DNA of 35,465 bases from positions 1-35,465 of the forward strand of contig JAYMTA010000194.1 of the NCBI GenBank assembly GCA_036897625.1, read 5' to 3'. Origin of the DNA: Pelargonium cotyledonis (taxonomy: Eukaryota > Streptophyta > Magnoliopsida > Geraniales > Geraniaceae). The notes below the pieces were generated by a model that ran no database searches, was not told the DNA's origin, and worked only from the letters and a program-made list of their open reading frames with translations. Below are positions 10,208-22,189 of the stretch, piece after piece; positions within the stretch are counted from its first letter, which is position 1, and every line of letters starts with the position of its first letter. The translations under genes and the position numbers were made by a program.

Positions 10208-10453
10208 CCCGACATTAGGGGTGACAATTCGAGTTCCGGGTTGTGCTTATACGAGATTTGGTAGGATTTCATGTCTAAAATATGTGTCTTTATCATACCT
10301 GACCCATATTTTATTCCTCAAAACCCCGCATCCCGACATTAGGGGTGACAATTCGAGTTCTGAGTTAATCTTGGGCAGTTTCTTTGTGAAACTGTAGGAT
10401 TTCATGTCTAAAATATGTGTCTTTATCTTTTATTCCTCAAAACCACGCATCTC
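10208..10453. repeat. 124-bp tandem duplication downstream of tRNA-Leu
   Basis: Unit 1 is about 10208-10331 and unit 2 starts at 10332. Both begin CCCGACATTAGGGGTGACAA and share TAGGATTTCATGTCTAAAAT and TTTATTCCTCAAAACC. Unit 2 has a changed middle and lacks part of unit 1. The GTGACAATTCGAGTT core also occurs, diverged, near 15280-15370 inside the CSLA gene. Confidence 0.85.
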
Positions 10454-11762
10454 AAAAATTGTTCGGATAAAATTTATGTGTCTGAAATTTAAAACATATA
10501 GGTCAAGCATTTGAGGGGCTGAGTCCAAATTGCAAACTCACGAACGTCGACTACCGAGGAGGCCCTTAGAGCATATTGTCTTGACCATGCTCCTCCTATT
10601 AAGATCTAAGTGATATTTTATTATAATATTTTTCACGTCGAAATCTTTACTAAATTTACCTTCAGTTTGTGTGACTCGTTAAATAGTCAATATGTTAGGG
10701 CACATAACATAATATACTAAAAGCACAAGGTGTGGATTTCATATAAATTGGTGACCCATTTTGTAGACCCCAAAAGGGTCCGAAATAATGCCACATTTCA
10801 GGATCCAATGTGTTAATGTTACAAAAATTGTGTCACTGAATCAAACAAGACAAAGACAAGACCAAGACTAGTCTTGATCCCATAATTAGACCCTTCAACA
10901 AACAAACCTTTTTTGTCCACCATAACATCAAAATCATTGAAATTTGTAAGGTGATCACCAAACAAAAGTAAACAAAAACATTTTATACCAGTAGAGCTAA
11001 CAAATCGGTTTCGCGTCAAAATTTTCTTTTTATATATAAAAGCTGTGATTTTTGAAACAAAAAATATAATAAGTAGCTTGAGTAAAAAGTAGAACTAACA
11101 TTTTGATTTTCAAGTCAAGTTTAGATTGAAAGAGCATTACTTAAATTTGATTTAAAATGGCTAAGAGCAACGAGTTTAAATAAATTTTTAGTTTACGTGT
11201 GAACTGAACGGTTTTGATTTATCATACTTGAGTCGAAAGGTATCACATGTCAAAAATTTAACAAAAAAAATTATAAAAAAATTGTAATGTTGAATGATAA
11301 ACAAATGTTTATTACAATTCAAACTCAAATCTCTTATTTTCCCAAAACTAAAAAAAGATACAACAATAATAATAAATGGGGAACAAAAAAATCTCACAAT
11401 TACAAGCAACCTATTCAAAAGAAACCAACAATCTTTCAAAACTCTTATCTTTTTTTTTTTGTTACATTCAAAACTCTATCTATGACAATGTGTTTTCACT
11501 TTTCACATAATAACATATACTTTTTTTTTTGCCTCTCCACTTCTCAATATATCTGAGAAGCCACATGAAAATTGAAAATTTTCATTTTTCTCCCAACATT
11601 GTGACAACTCTTTTTAACTCTATGAGCTAAAATACTAATAGTTGCAGTAACCTAAGTTTGGCACTTACTAGAACATTCATCTATAACAAAACATAGTACA
11701 AAAGTGGCACTCCAAATCATAGGTAGATTGTCCAGACGATGCGTTAATGATCCGTCCAACAC
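10454..11762. other. Spacer and CSLA 3' flank
   Basis: AT-rich sequence with no supported gene. The open frames at 11188-11556 overlap on both strands and are made of low-complexity K/N/F/I runs. The right-hand 100-200 bases are presumably the 3' UTR of the minus-strand CSLA gene. Confidence 0.5.
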
Positions 11763-14700
11763 TTAAGTGCTCGGGATTATGGTACCAACGTATCCTAATC
11801 CCGTGATTAGGAAGGTAACGGTTTGTAGCCAGAGATATACGAAGTAGTTGTTCTTTCCGTTGACGAAATCATAGCATCCACAGAAAAAGAGGAACACTCC
11901 GAATCCAAGCTCCAATGTATTGAGTCTATCAATGTTTAGGAAAAAAACATTGTTAAAAACAATGATAATTAGCTAATGTTGAACTTTCTTTAGAATATTA
12001 TTGAAAATTCGTAACGAGTTTTAAAAAGAAAAATAAGCAGTCATTTTAGGACTAGGCATGTGTTTGTGAAGAAAGAATATTAGGGCATTTCGATAAATAT
12101 ATTTACCTATCTCCAATGGAAAATTTGAGTCGGGGTCTCTTGATTGCTCCTGCCTTGGAGTTGGCTTTGTTTTTAAGGGCATCTCCGAGCTTTTCGGTGA
12201 CAACCCATTCGTTAGCTCTCCCAGTCTCTAGCAGACCGATTAAAGTTGCCTTAGTCCGATGCAAAGACATCACGTTCTCAAAGAGGATCCAGTAAAACAA
12301 TAAGTGAATCGACCTGAAAATCCACATATAGATTTAAGAAAACATAGTGTTAAATGTAAATCCCAATGAATAAGAGACACCAATTGAACTGATATTCGGT
12401 TCATAACATGATAAACAAACCTCGGAGTTCCGACCGAATTGAGAATAGTAATAACCGAAGGAATGTAAACAGCTCCCCAAATTGGAACCTTGACTTCAGG
12501 AACCAAAATGGTGAGAGGAAGCACAACACAATAGAAGCAAAATGTGACCATATGGGCTATGATCTTCCGGACAAAGAAGAAGCTGTAGATCACATACACT
12601 TTCTTCCAAAACTTCACTCTCTGCAACAAAAACAACGATCGAAACGAGAAGTTACTACAAAAACTTGCTCACAATATAATTCAACTCGTAAACTATGTTA
12701 CGATTATTGAGATACTAACCTTGTTTCTAACTATCTCCATCACCATTTTCCTGAACAGATTAGCCGGACCACACGACCATCGATGTTGCTGGAAACGAAA
12801 TGCTTTGAAAGTACTCGGAAGTTCACTTTTAACCTGTCACAGCGAAATCCCAAGAAAATGATAGGACGGGTCAGTGCACGAAACTCTTATCATTGTAGGA
12901 TTTGAGAAATGATCATAAATGATAGGACATTATAGGGTTTGAGAATGATCTTATGTAGTTTGGGCCAAAACTAATATTGAAAGCTTATTAAATGTCTAAA
13001 AACTTGACTCTAACTCAAAAGTTTAACAGATAGGTGGATGATTCAACTAGTATATAAGTGATGAAAGTCGTCACATTTTTTCAATGTCATATTCCTTAAC
13101 ATCGGAAACCTAAGAAAACAACAGTAATAAGCAAATTATGTAGTCTCTTTTGTACTATGCATGTATGTTTCGGGTATTGAAGAAGTACCTGAAGATCACC
13201 AAGGTAAACAAATTTCCATCCTCGGAGACTTGCCCGAACCGCAAGATCCATGTCCTCCACGGTGGTTCGGTCCTTCCATCCACCGGCTTCGTTAATGGCA
13301 GCAATTCTCCATACACCAGCAGTTCCTTCAATACATGCACATTTTCACAACTATTAATAGGAATGACAATCTAACTCAAATTCGACAGTCCCGACCCAAA
13401 TAGCGTATAGGAACGGGTCGGGCACACAAAACTTGCTCCAAACCCGCCCTGCTGCCATAGAGGAAAGATTTGATCAAATTACCATTGAATCCAAAGAAAG
13501 CATGAGTAGCTGACCCAACTTCTTGCTCCACTGTAAAATGGTAGTCCAATGACATTTCTTGCATCCTTGTCAACAAGCACTCATTTGAATTTACTGTAAA
13601 ACCATCCCAACAAAACACATTCAAATTAAGTTGGTGATCGTTTGGTAAGCGAATAAATTTTAATTTGAGTTCAAAAACGCCTATAAACGCTACTAGAATT
13701 TACACATTTAACAAGAGAATCAGCGAGAAAATGAGTGCCGCTTAAGCATCCCAACAAGCGATCATCGATTAGCAAGAGAAATGAGTCAGAAGAACGCACA
13801 CAACAATCGTTATTCTTGCCTAAAATCTCGAGATTAGTCACTCAAATACTTTCAGGCGCTATAGAGAAAAATGGTTTTCAAGGAATGTTTAATTCATACA
13901 CGGCTAAACATCCTATCTAAACCATACTTTAGAGTCGTCGTTTCGAGTTTTGAGTTTTTCGCTGCCTTTTTTTCAGCTTGTTCAATGTAAATTGTGTGAA
14001 CAAATTAAATTGTCAACAAATGTGAGTGGTTGACAAATGGCAAGCTCTAATTGGATGGAATGATAAAAAATATAGTAAAGCCATATTCACATGAAACAAG
14101 AGGGGTTAGGTTTATTTTTCTCTTTTTGTTCACTTTTATAGAAAAGTTGAGAAAAGCCAAGCGTCGGTGATCAGATGCGGGTCCACCAGCTTTCCTATGA
14201 AAGCTGCTGTACCTTAACAAAACCCACCACCACAAACAGATTGCTGGCAAAATGTGAAATGACCAATCTAACCCTTATCTTTTACCAACTGTTTAATTCA
14301 ATCCTTCCCAAGTTCAAGCCGTTGACTGCAGATTTTCGCAGTTCGCGCAGCAGATAAAGCCAACACATTAAACTACCATTTTGTCCCTTTTCCCATATGA
14401 AATGACAAACCAACCCCCACGATTTCAGCGTAATCTCACTTTCATGTTGGTGAACGGTTGGGTCAATTACGTCATTTCAAATAAAATAACGCTCTTCCCA
14501 TTTAATACGAGCGCACATGACCGAATAAATTAGATTTGATGGGGTAGTAATTAAATACGAGGGACATTTATGACATTAGATAAAATATACACTAATAAAT
14601 AAGAATGTAATTTATTTCATGTTTATATTAATTTTGTATATCAATCCTCACATATTTTTAATTTTGATAAATTACAACTTTTCTAACTCAAAATGAGGAA

Positions 14701-16796
14701 TTTGTATGTTTTAGTGTGTGAAAATGAATGATGATTTGACCACCAAGCGTGTGGGTCTCGAGTATTAAGAAATGCAGTTTATTGAAATTTAATAAGGAGG
14801 ATTTTATCATTTTTGTGATCTAATCCAACTCAAATAAAGATTAATATGAGTGATAAAATGGCTTAAAAATAACTGCGAATGTAGGAGTCCAATCAGCAAC
14901 CCCTTATTTAGAGAAAAGAAAAAAGAATAATGATTTTTAATTTTAATACAATAAGTTGCAATAAATTTATTATGAATGTATGAAAGAATATTGTAGAATA
15001 TCTTTTTATTAATATAAGAGTCGTGGATTTTACAATTATTAGATACTTATAGAAAAAGTGGACCCACCATGATTGATTTTTTTAATTAAAAATATGTATT
15101 TTTAAGCATGGCCCCACTTCTCGTCCCTCATGCAACAAATCTCGCCGACGATGCAAAGAGAAGCCCAAGCAAGATGTAAACGAATATACGGTTCGATAGC
15201 TAAAATTTTCAAAAATAACATATAGTACTGTAAATGCCCACCGACAGTCCACAATAAAAATAAATTAATTTACATGTGACAACTCGGGTTTTTAGAATTT
15301 GATTTTTCGGTTCGGGTTTTAAAGACCTAGCTCAAATATAAAAGTGACAATTCGAGTTTCGGGTTAGATTTTTTTATTTGCAAATGACAATTATCTAACT
15401 TTAAATTAATCAAACAGAGTGTGACATCGTGAGTTTGCCTGACATCCCACACGCTAAGAAATATCCGAATTTGACTCAAAATTTGGTTAGTTCGTCCCTA
15501 TGAGTCGAACCCATAATTTTTCATGTCTAATATTGTGTCTAAAAAACCGAATTGGACCCAAATTTTGGTTAGTACATTCACGAGTTATGTGAATTATTGC
15601 AAATTAACTCGATATGACCCAAAATTTTACGCAATCTACTCGTATAGAAGGCGACTTGAGTTTCATATGTCACTGTGTTCGAGTTAAATTGTGACCTCCA
15701 TAAGTTACCTAAGGAATAGTACGGTGTTGACCGTTGAGAAAACAGAGCATTGAAGTGAGGAATTTACCGAATCGCCATCGAGCCTGAACCAGAGCAATTT
15801 CAGGGTTGCCGAGGAAGAACGGAATGGCTCGCCGGAGATAGTCCGGCTCCGGCTGGAAATCGGCGTCGAAGATGGCCACGTACTCGCAGTGCTTCACGTA
15901 GCTTCGCTTGAGTCCCTCTTTTAAAGCTCCGGCCTTGTAGCCTCCTCTGGTTTCTCTGATTTGGTACCGAATGTTAATGCCTTTACTGGCCCATCTCTGG
16001 CACTCGACCTCCACCATTTGCTGCAAATTTACCAAGAGTATTTGATTTTTAGCTTCAATCAATGAACAAAAAAAAATCCCATTTCCTATATTCACTGAAT
16101 TGGCAACACTGGGAACAGAGAAAATCAAGTGGCTTTTTTGCGGAATTGGTGTTTGTTTCTTGAATATGGACAGGGTGCGGAGAATTCTGAAAGCTACTAA
16201 AAACTTCAATGCCAAAACTAGCATGTACCCAACAAACCATATTTATGACAATAAACACATAAATTAAGAGGATTTAAATTGGGGTTTTTAAGACCTTGAT
16301 GACAGGGTCAGTTGAATCGTCGAGGACTTGGATCACGAGTCGATCGGACGGCCATGAAAGCCCGCAAGCAGCTCCAATGGATAGCTTGTAGACCTGGAGA
16401 AAAAACACAAAGACCCATCAGTAATGATCAAAGGTCGCAACTTTTTCGAAAACCCAGAAAATAAAATACTACCTCTCTTTCGTTGAACATGGGGATTTGG
16501 ACGAGAACGAAAGGGAAGGCCTCGGAGCCGACCTCCTCGTCTTCCTGAATGGGCTCCCAATTGTAACGCTTCTCTGGCTTTTTCCAGAAGAGCTTGACGA
16601 GGACGATGACGATTCCCATATAGACCCTCTCCATGAACAGCATGAGCGACATGGCTAAGCAGATGTAAACACAGAGTTGCAGCAAAGGAACTATCAATGG
16701 CGCTTTCACCAGCTCCCATATCAGCCCAATTTGGCCGGCAATGTCTTCCCGAGAAACCGGAAAAGCATCTTGTATCACCACTCCCGAATCCGCCAT
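11763..16796 (-). CDS. CSLA9: Glucomannan 4-beta-mannosyltransferase, cellulose synthase-like A, 535 aa, 9 exons
   Basis: A family GT2 glycosyltransferase of the Golgi membrane that polymerises the (gluco)mannan backbone of hemicellulose from GDP-mannose/GDP-glucose. Minus-strand exons: 16796-16473, 16393-16295, 16020-15768, 13593-13483, 13325-13189, 12833-12720, 12620-12421, 12313-12107, 11925-11763 (1608 nt, in frame, all GT-AG). Catalytic landmarks are Asp133/Asp134 (VLDDSTD), the DxD Asp193/Asp195 ([11 protein letters not shown]), Glu286-Asp287 (TVEDMD) and QxxRW at 323-327 (QQHRW). One transmembrane segment lies near residues 33-60, and several follow the catalytic domain. Ending ...[10 protein letters not shown] is typical of CSLA. 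Intron 3 is unusually long (about 2.2 kb). An in-frame ATG 90 codons upstream (17066) has no stop before the usual start; I chose MADSGVV because family members start there. The subfamily (CSLA9/CSLA2-like) is less certain than CSLA itself. Confidence 0.94.
13594..15767. other. Long CSLA intron 3 with repeat fragments
   Basis: The 2174-bp intron is AT-rich and has no protein gene. At 15280-15680 it carries GACAATTCGAGTTTCGGGTT-type sequence and runs of ...ACTCGA/TCGGGT motifs, related to the tandem repeat downstream of the tRNA. Short similar stretches lie at 13360-13450 in intron 4. These look like decayed copies of one dispersed, non-coding element. Confidence 0.5.
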
Positions 16797-16999
16797 TTCT
16801 GTACCAGCAGAGAGGACGAGATTCAAAAGCAGAGAAATTGAAGAACAAGACAAGCTCAGATCTCTGTTTCTTTCTCTGTCAGTCTCTAATCTGATTTCTG
16901 AAAGGAGGAGAGTTGGAGGAAAGTGAAACCCAGCAATGGCATTATAATGGAAACAGAGACCCGGAAATGGAAAAGTTTTTGAAATACAGATCTCCGTAA

Positions 17000-17029
17000 C
17001 TCTCGCTCTCGCTCTCTCTCTCTCTCTCT
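17000..17029. repeat. CT/GA microsatellite in the CSLA leader
   Basis: An imperfect to perfect CT run (GA on the transcribed strand) about 205 bp upstream of the CSLA start codon. GA/CT runs are common in plant 5' leaders and core promoters. Confidence 0.8.
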
Positions 17030-17246
17030 GCCCACGGAAATGAATGTATATTTGGAAAATGCACAAAAATCTGGAATTTTATCGCTGTTTCTTTCAACGG
17101 CTGCTCTTTTCCATGAACAGATTGTGCCTCTCTGTTTCTATTTCTAAAAAAAAATATGAAACAGAGTCTCAGACACAACTGTAATGATTCACTTCTCAGA
17201 GGGGAAGAAGGAGGAGATGAGCAATAAATAGCCTAAGAAGAAGGGG

Positions 17247-17257
17247 TTTTTTTATAG
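17247..17257 (-). promoter_or_regulatory. CSLA TATA box candidate
   Basis: On the minus strand CTATAAAAAAA lies about 450 bp upstream of the CSLA ATG, followed by pyrimidine-rich sequence (CTCCTCCTTCTTCCCC) typical of plant transcription starts. This implies a 5' leader of roughly 420 nt, or a spliced leader. Confidence 0.5.
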
Positions 17258-17259
17258 TA

Positions 17260-17870
17260 TTTATGGGTCTTACTCGGATTTTAATTTTAATTACCCATTA
17301 AATTTGATCTAATAGTATTTAATTGTATTGAGTAATTATTTTTTAGAAAAAAAAAAGTCTCAAGTCATAACTGTTCCAACTACACTACAGAGCTTGAGTG
17401 GCCGGTTCGGTTTGATATGCATACGTGGCAATATGGTAATTTACTTTCTATTTATTTATTACATTTGGATAAGATAAATAATAATAGGAGAGTAAAAGTG
17501 AAGAGTGTGCTCGTTATTGAGTAATAATCTGGTTGGTTTGTTTCATTGTTTGTTCTGTACAGTGAAAGATTTGTGTTTTGCCAATAGAAACTGTTACAGA
17601 GATTTACTTGAAAAGGTTAATAACTCTAAACTTGTCTGTCGGCATAGTTTCAATTTTTCCGTGCAAATGGCTACAAGCCTACAATCGAGGCAATACTTAT
17701 TATTTTATCTTAATTAATAAACAACTATTTGCTCCGTCTTAAGGCAAATAAATTATATTTTTGAAGTGGAAACTTTTTTTTAACTTTAATTTTCCACTTT
17801 TATTCCCTTTTAATAAAATCATAATACAAAACTAAATAACCAAATTGAACAAAACAAAGCACCAACAACT
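17260..17870. other. Intergenic, no gene seen
   Basis: AT-rich sequence upstream of CSLA. The open frame at 17505-17717 shows no family resemblance. Confidence 0.5.
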
Positions 17871-17874
17871 TAAC

Positions 17875-18640
17875 ATGGAAAGAGCCTATAACCTTCGAGA
17901 GGATTTAACGGAGAGTTAACCAACTCAAGTAGCGGGGAGTTACGTTACCCAGCCTCAAACCGATACATTCCATCCCAGCCTATCCCACAACGCTGAACGT
18001 GTTGGACTTTTCCTTCTCAACTGAATCAGACCGTACTACTGGAGACAACCCCGTAACTTGATTTTACCGCGGAAGCCGCCCACCATTGTTAGGGGCACTA
18101 GGTGATGTACCCAAATCATCAAACCCAACAACACCTTACATCAAACCAGATCCCATCAGTCTCGACTAGCCTGTGACCTGATCCTATCACAAGAACCACC
18201 GCGAACTCTCTCCGGACTGAATTTTGCCATAGCCACAAACTCAACTTCCGCTACCTATGCTTTAAAACACCACTTTCCGAGACCAAACCGTCACAAACGG
18301 AAGCAATCACCACCACCCTAAGCAAATGGGCTATGGGAGTGGCAAGCAATTCTTGTTTGGTGGTATGTTGTTGCTCATCACCCAAACACAGTGCTAAGCC
18401 TTTTGTCACAACGGTCCAGTCTCTTGAAGGGGAAAACAGCAAAACCATTATGGAAATCAACATGCTCGATAATGCTTTGATTTATCTGGCTCGCAAGTAA
18501 GGATTTCACTTTTCAACAAAACTCTCATCAATTTTCACGTCGCGGTTCGAAAAATCCAGTGCCATCTCTTCTCCATCCATCACTCCTCTTAGCATCATTC
18601 AATCAACACTGGATCCATTCTCTTCTTCAAACTTCAATTT
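17875..18640. other. GC-richer island with broken open frames
   Basis: This stretch is visibly richer in C/G than its surroundings and reads like old coding sequence on the minus strand. The longest piece is 70 codons at 18251-18463 and contains SRDWTVVTKGLALCLGDEQ. Frames are interrupted by stops and shifts. I do not recognise the protein. A decayed retrotransposon or gene fragment is the simplest explanation. Confidence 0.35.
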
Positions 18641-18948
18641 TATGTCAATAATTTTTCAATCCTTCCAATTAAGGGATTATTTGTATCCTCCCTTTTACAT
18701 CGAATAAGATATTGTTTGTTGATTAAAAAACTCATAACCTTTTCATTATCAAGGGTCTATCTATCATAAACATGTTCTATTTATTAATTTTTAAAAAAAT
18801 TGTGCTACGAACCTGAACATTAGTGTTCTCACCATAGATAAATGAAGTAACAAAATTTTAAAAGTCACAATCAAAAACTCATAAAAGTAGAAAGTTAATG
18901 ACTTTTATTATAAATTAGTCATTTGTCTAATAAAATATAAAACTGATG

Positions 18949-19201
18949 CTCTCTCCGTCTCAAAATGAATGTATTGTTTCTATTTTTTGTAAAAATTAAG
19001 AATTACAAGATAATTTAGTATGTTTCCAATATGATCCTCACTTTCTCCACCTACACCCCATGTGCAGATTTGCCCATGTGCATAAGTGATAAGGGTAATA
19101 TAGGAAGAACACTAATATAATAACATAAAAATATAAACAAGACACTCATTTTAGGACAAAAAATTTAGACAAACAAGTCACTCATTTTGAGACGGAGTGA
19201 G
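18949..19201. mobile_element. Stowaway-like MITE (Tc1/mariner type), 253 bp
   Basis: The left end CTCTCTCCGTCTCAAAATGA is mirrored on the right; its reverse complement begins CTCACTCCGTCTCAAAATGA. That gives an inverted repeat of about 25 bp close to the Stowaway CTCCCTCCGT signature. The right flank is TA, as expected; the left flank is now TG, suggesting a mutated TA duplication. The interior is AT-rich and non-coding. Confidence 0.75.
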
Positions 19202-19204
19202 TAT

Positions 19205-20217
19205 ATAAAACTACCTTTTATACTTTAGATAAAACTATGCATAGTAAAAATAATAGTATTTTACATCCGATTACTTAATCACATAATAAAAAACACTAAT
19301 AAAAATAATAATGTATGAATTTAGTGGCTCACACCTTGGCTAGGTCCTCGTTGTCCGTGTCCGGTATTGTGGGGTGGATCGGGTCTCAATCGCCCGAGTT
19401 CATAACCACTTTGTTAACTTCCGATTTGAATTAATATTAGAAGAGCTTTTTCTGGTCAAAGAAAGAAATATTATTAAAATGTCTAAGGTATGTTACTACC
19501 AATATGTTACTCATATTTTAAAAGAAAATTTACAGTGTATGCTAATCGTGCTTTACCTACACATATTAGTCAGCAAAATGATAGGTTACTTTTGTTCTTT
19601 AATTATTATATATATATATATATATATATATAAGTGGCACCAACATTTAGGCTAAAAAACTCCAATATTTACAAAAAACTTATATTTGAATTCACAGATG
19701 ATAGATCATTTGGTAGACAATGCATATAGTTAAGTTCAGTTGGCAACAACATAAATATTACTGCATTTTGTAATTGAACTGATGGTATAGATCTAATCTA
19801 ACGTGTGTAGATACTTATAATTATAAATGTTGCAAATATTTAATTCCAAGAAATTAAAATAATTATTTATAAAAATTAACATGTAAGAGAATGCTCATCA
19901 AACATTCAACCAAACATTAAAAATATACTTGTTCATAACAGCAACAAAACATTATCATATAAACAAAATATTGTCACATATGTAAAAATGAAATGTTGTA
20001 AAAATTGTTATAATTGGTTTTAAAATAAAACATTATAGTAGTTAATATTAAACAGGTCGGGGCATGTTTTAAGCCTAGAGCCTTGTGTCCATCCACTTAA
20101 TAGATGCTTTTTGCACTGCCAATTTCACCACAGGAGAGAGAGAAAAAAAAAGTTGGAACCCTAGCTGCTGCTTTTGTCTCTTCTCATCCTTACAAACAAT
20201 CTCTGGAAAAATCTCCG
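19205..20217. other. Intergenic, AT-rich, with an AT microsatellite
   Basis: No gene supported. A (TA)n run lies at about 19605-19632. The open frame at 19374-19655 runs into this microsatellite and is not credible as a gene. Confidence 0.5.
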
Positions 20218-20223
20218 TTTGTG

Positions 20224-20488
20224 TCATTTTAGTCCAAAAGATAAGTGAAAGATTCGTTACAGTTCAAATGTTTACGAAAATCGAGCCTCGTCAAGTCTCG
20301 TCAGAACATTCCGTCAAAATACTGACGAAATCTGTTAAGCCTTGATAACGTGAAATTTGTTGAAAAATATTTTTTAATACAAATTTAACGGTTCCGTCAG
20401 TGATTTTAACGGAATGTCCTAATAGGGCTTATTTTTGGAAACGTTTGGACTATAACGGTTCTTTCGTCTATCTTTTGGACTGAAATGG
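20224..20488. repeat. Long imperfect inverted repeat (fold-back element)
   Basis: The left arm, about 20224-20338, starts TCATTTTAGTCCAAAAGATA. The right arm, about 20386-20488, is its reverse complement with mismatches: it reads ACCATTTCAGTCCAAAAGAT on the other strand. Further matching blocks include ACATTCCGT(C/T)AAAAT and CTGACG(A/G)AA. About 47 nt separate the arms. A further repeat-like segment (GGGACCAAAATAGCACGAAC) follows at 20509-20528. This looks like a fold-back MITE that would form a long hairpin if transcribed. Confidence 0.75.
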
Positions 20489-20559
20489 TACGTTTAATAG
20501 TTCATGCAGGGACCAAAATAGCACGAACTAGATAGTTCAGAGACTTTTTTGGACATTTT

Positions 20560-21945
20560 TCCTTTCTTTTTCCAAACTCAAGCAAAATAAATTTCAGCCC
20601 AGTTATTAATTTAATTGAAGGATGTTGAGATTATAAGGATTTCATAATATAACGAAGCTTTGTTCGCTATCATATAATTCATTCTCGTATTGTGGTTTTG
20701 TAACGAAAGCAAGTTCCACAAAGTTAGTGGGAGCATTCATGTTCATCCTGATGCCGCGATTTTCTACTTGTCGCGTTGGTAGAAATTAGTTACACATTTG
20801 TATGTAGAAACATGTGAAAAATTATATTTTAGATCTCACCACTATTTATCTTGTACAAAGTACTTCCAACTTAAAATCAAGTCACCTCCTACCCTTTTTG
20901 TTCCTTCAATTCCGACGTAAATGAAGGAAAAAAATCCTTCTAATTCGTCTTATTATATTCCACAATTTGATTCAGCGTGAATGGAGTTTAATCTTTCAAA
21001 ATGCGACTTTAATATATGACTTTGCAAATTACAACAATGGATCATATAGATAGCATCCCAAGCATTTTAGCTCTAACCGACTAAAAACCCATTTTGGCCA
21101 TTAGTGAAAAATTCAGGTCCTAGGGAATATGGAGTCTAATCACAAGAATAATATGCTCCAAAATAAAAAAAAAAAGTTGGAGAAAGAAGAGACCTACCAC
21201 ATTTTCAAACTTGTCTTTATCTCTCTTTTTCTCTACTAATTTTCTTGGTTGTTACAAGAATTTCCAACTATAATAAGAGAAAAAGAAAAGAACCCATTGA
21301 CAATTCTTTTCTTTTAAAATTGTTATAAAAAAAAAAATTTAAATGTGTAGCTTTCATGTATACAATCTAATGGCCCAATGAATGATTCCCGCATGCAGTT
21401 GTGCAGTTACCGTACTTGTCAAAAACATGTAAAACTGAAATTGAATTCTAGTCGTTCCTCACAACTAACACAAGATAAGACTCATTTTCTATTTATCACA
21501 GTTTGACACGTCCTTTACATTTTACTTGACATGTAAGGCGTTGCAACGCTAATACGCTCCCAATGACGTATATAAAAAAAAAAGATTGAGCTGAAAGTGA
21601 AGGTGAAGGTGAAGGTTCTATTCTTGTAGATATGAGCTTTCTTTTTAGTAAACTGGCAAAGACAGCTCCCTCCCAACTGACACTCCATGCTCTACGCTCC
21701 ACACTGCACATGTTTTACTATTTTACAATTCTTGTTTGATTCTTCAATCACTAATCACATTTCTTTGTGAAGTTTTCTATTTTATTGTCCAATTACACTA
21801 ACTTTAACAAAAATAACTAAAAGGAGAAAAGAAAAAGAAAGTGGGAAACTTCGATGTCTAAAGCAAATTAAGCAGCCCCATGAAGAAGTATAAGAAGTTG
21901 GACTTGGCCAAAGTCATCAATAAATAAAGATTTTATATAATTTAT
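20560..21945. other. Intergenic, no gene seen
   Basis: AT-rich sequence. A short GTGAAG microrepeat (GTGAAGGTGAAGGTGAAGG) lies near 21597. No open frame resembles a protein family. Confidence 0.45.
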
Positions 21946-22185
21946 TTATTTATTTTGTTCATAATATGCAACTGGAAAATCTGGATCATGGGTCTCCATT
22001 GGCACCTGAGAAATGAGAGAGTTTGGTTTTGTCACCCAAAATCTGGTTCCATTGTGAGGGCTGAGAGGTTTTTTGAAATGCTTATAGTAAAGGTCAATTT
22101 GTGAGGGTTTACAAATAGAAATGGTCAAGTTGTAGTAACTTGAAGAGGTCAGTTCTGAAGAAGGATACTGTTGTTTTTGAGGCAA
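21946..22185 (-). CDS. Small hypothetical ORF, 79 codons (doubtful)
   Basis: Reads from MPQKQQYPSSEL to PDFPVAYYEQNK. Composition is not low in complexity, and the frame is preceded on the minus strand by a sequence that could be a leader. I recognise no domain, signal peptide or membrane segment, and no splice-supported extension. It could be a real short protein, part of a non-coding transcript, or chance. It is listed because it is the most protein-like frame in a 6-kb gap. Confidence 0.18.
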   Translation of the reverse strand: MPQKQQYPSSELTSSSYYNLTISICKPSQIDLYYKHFKKPLSPHNGTRFWVTKPNSLISQVPMETHDPDFPVAYYEQNK

Positions 22186-22189
22186 ATGG

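Noticed and set aside
16333..16848. 171-codon ORF on - overlapping CSLA exon 1
   Set aside because: Out of frame with the CSLA reading frame that carries all family motifs.
19374..19655. 93-codon ORF on +
   Set aside because: Ends in a translated TA microsatellite and has no recognisable protein features.
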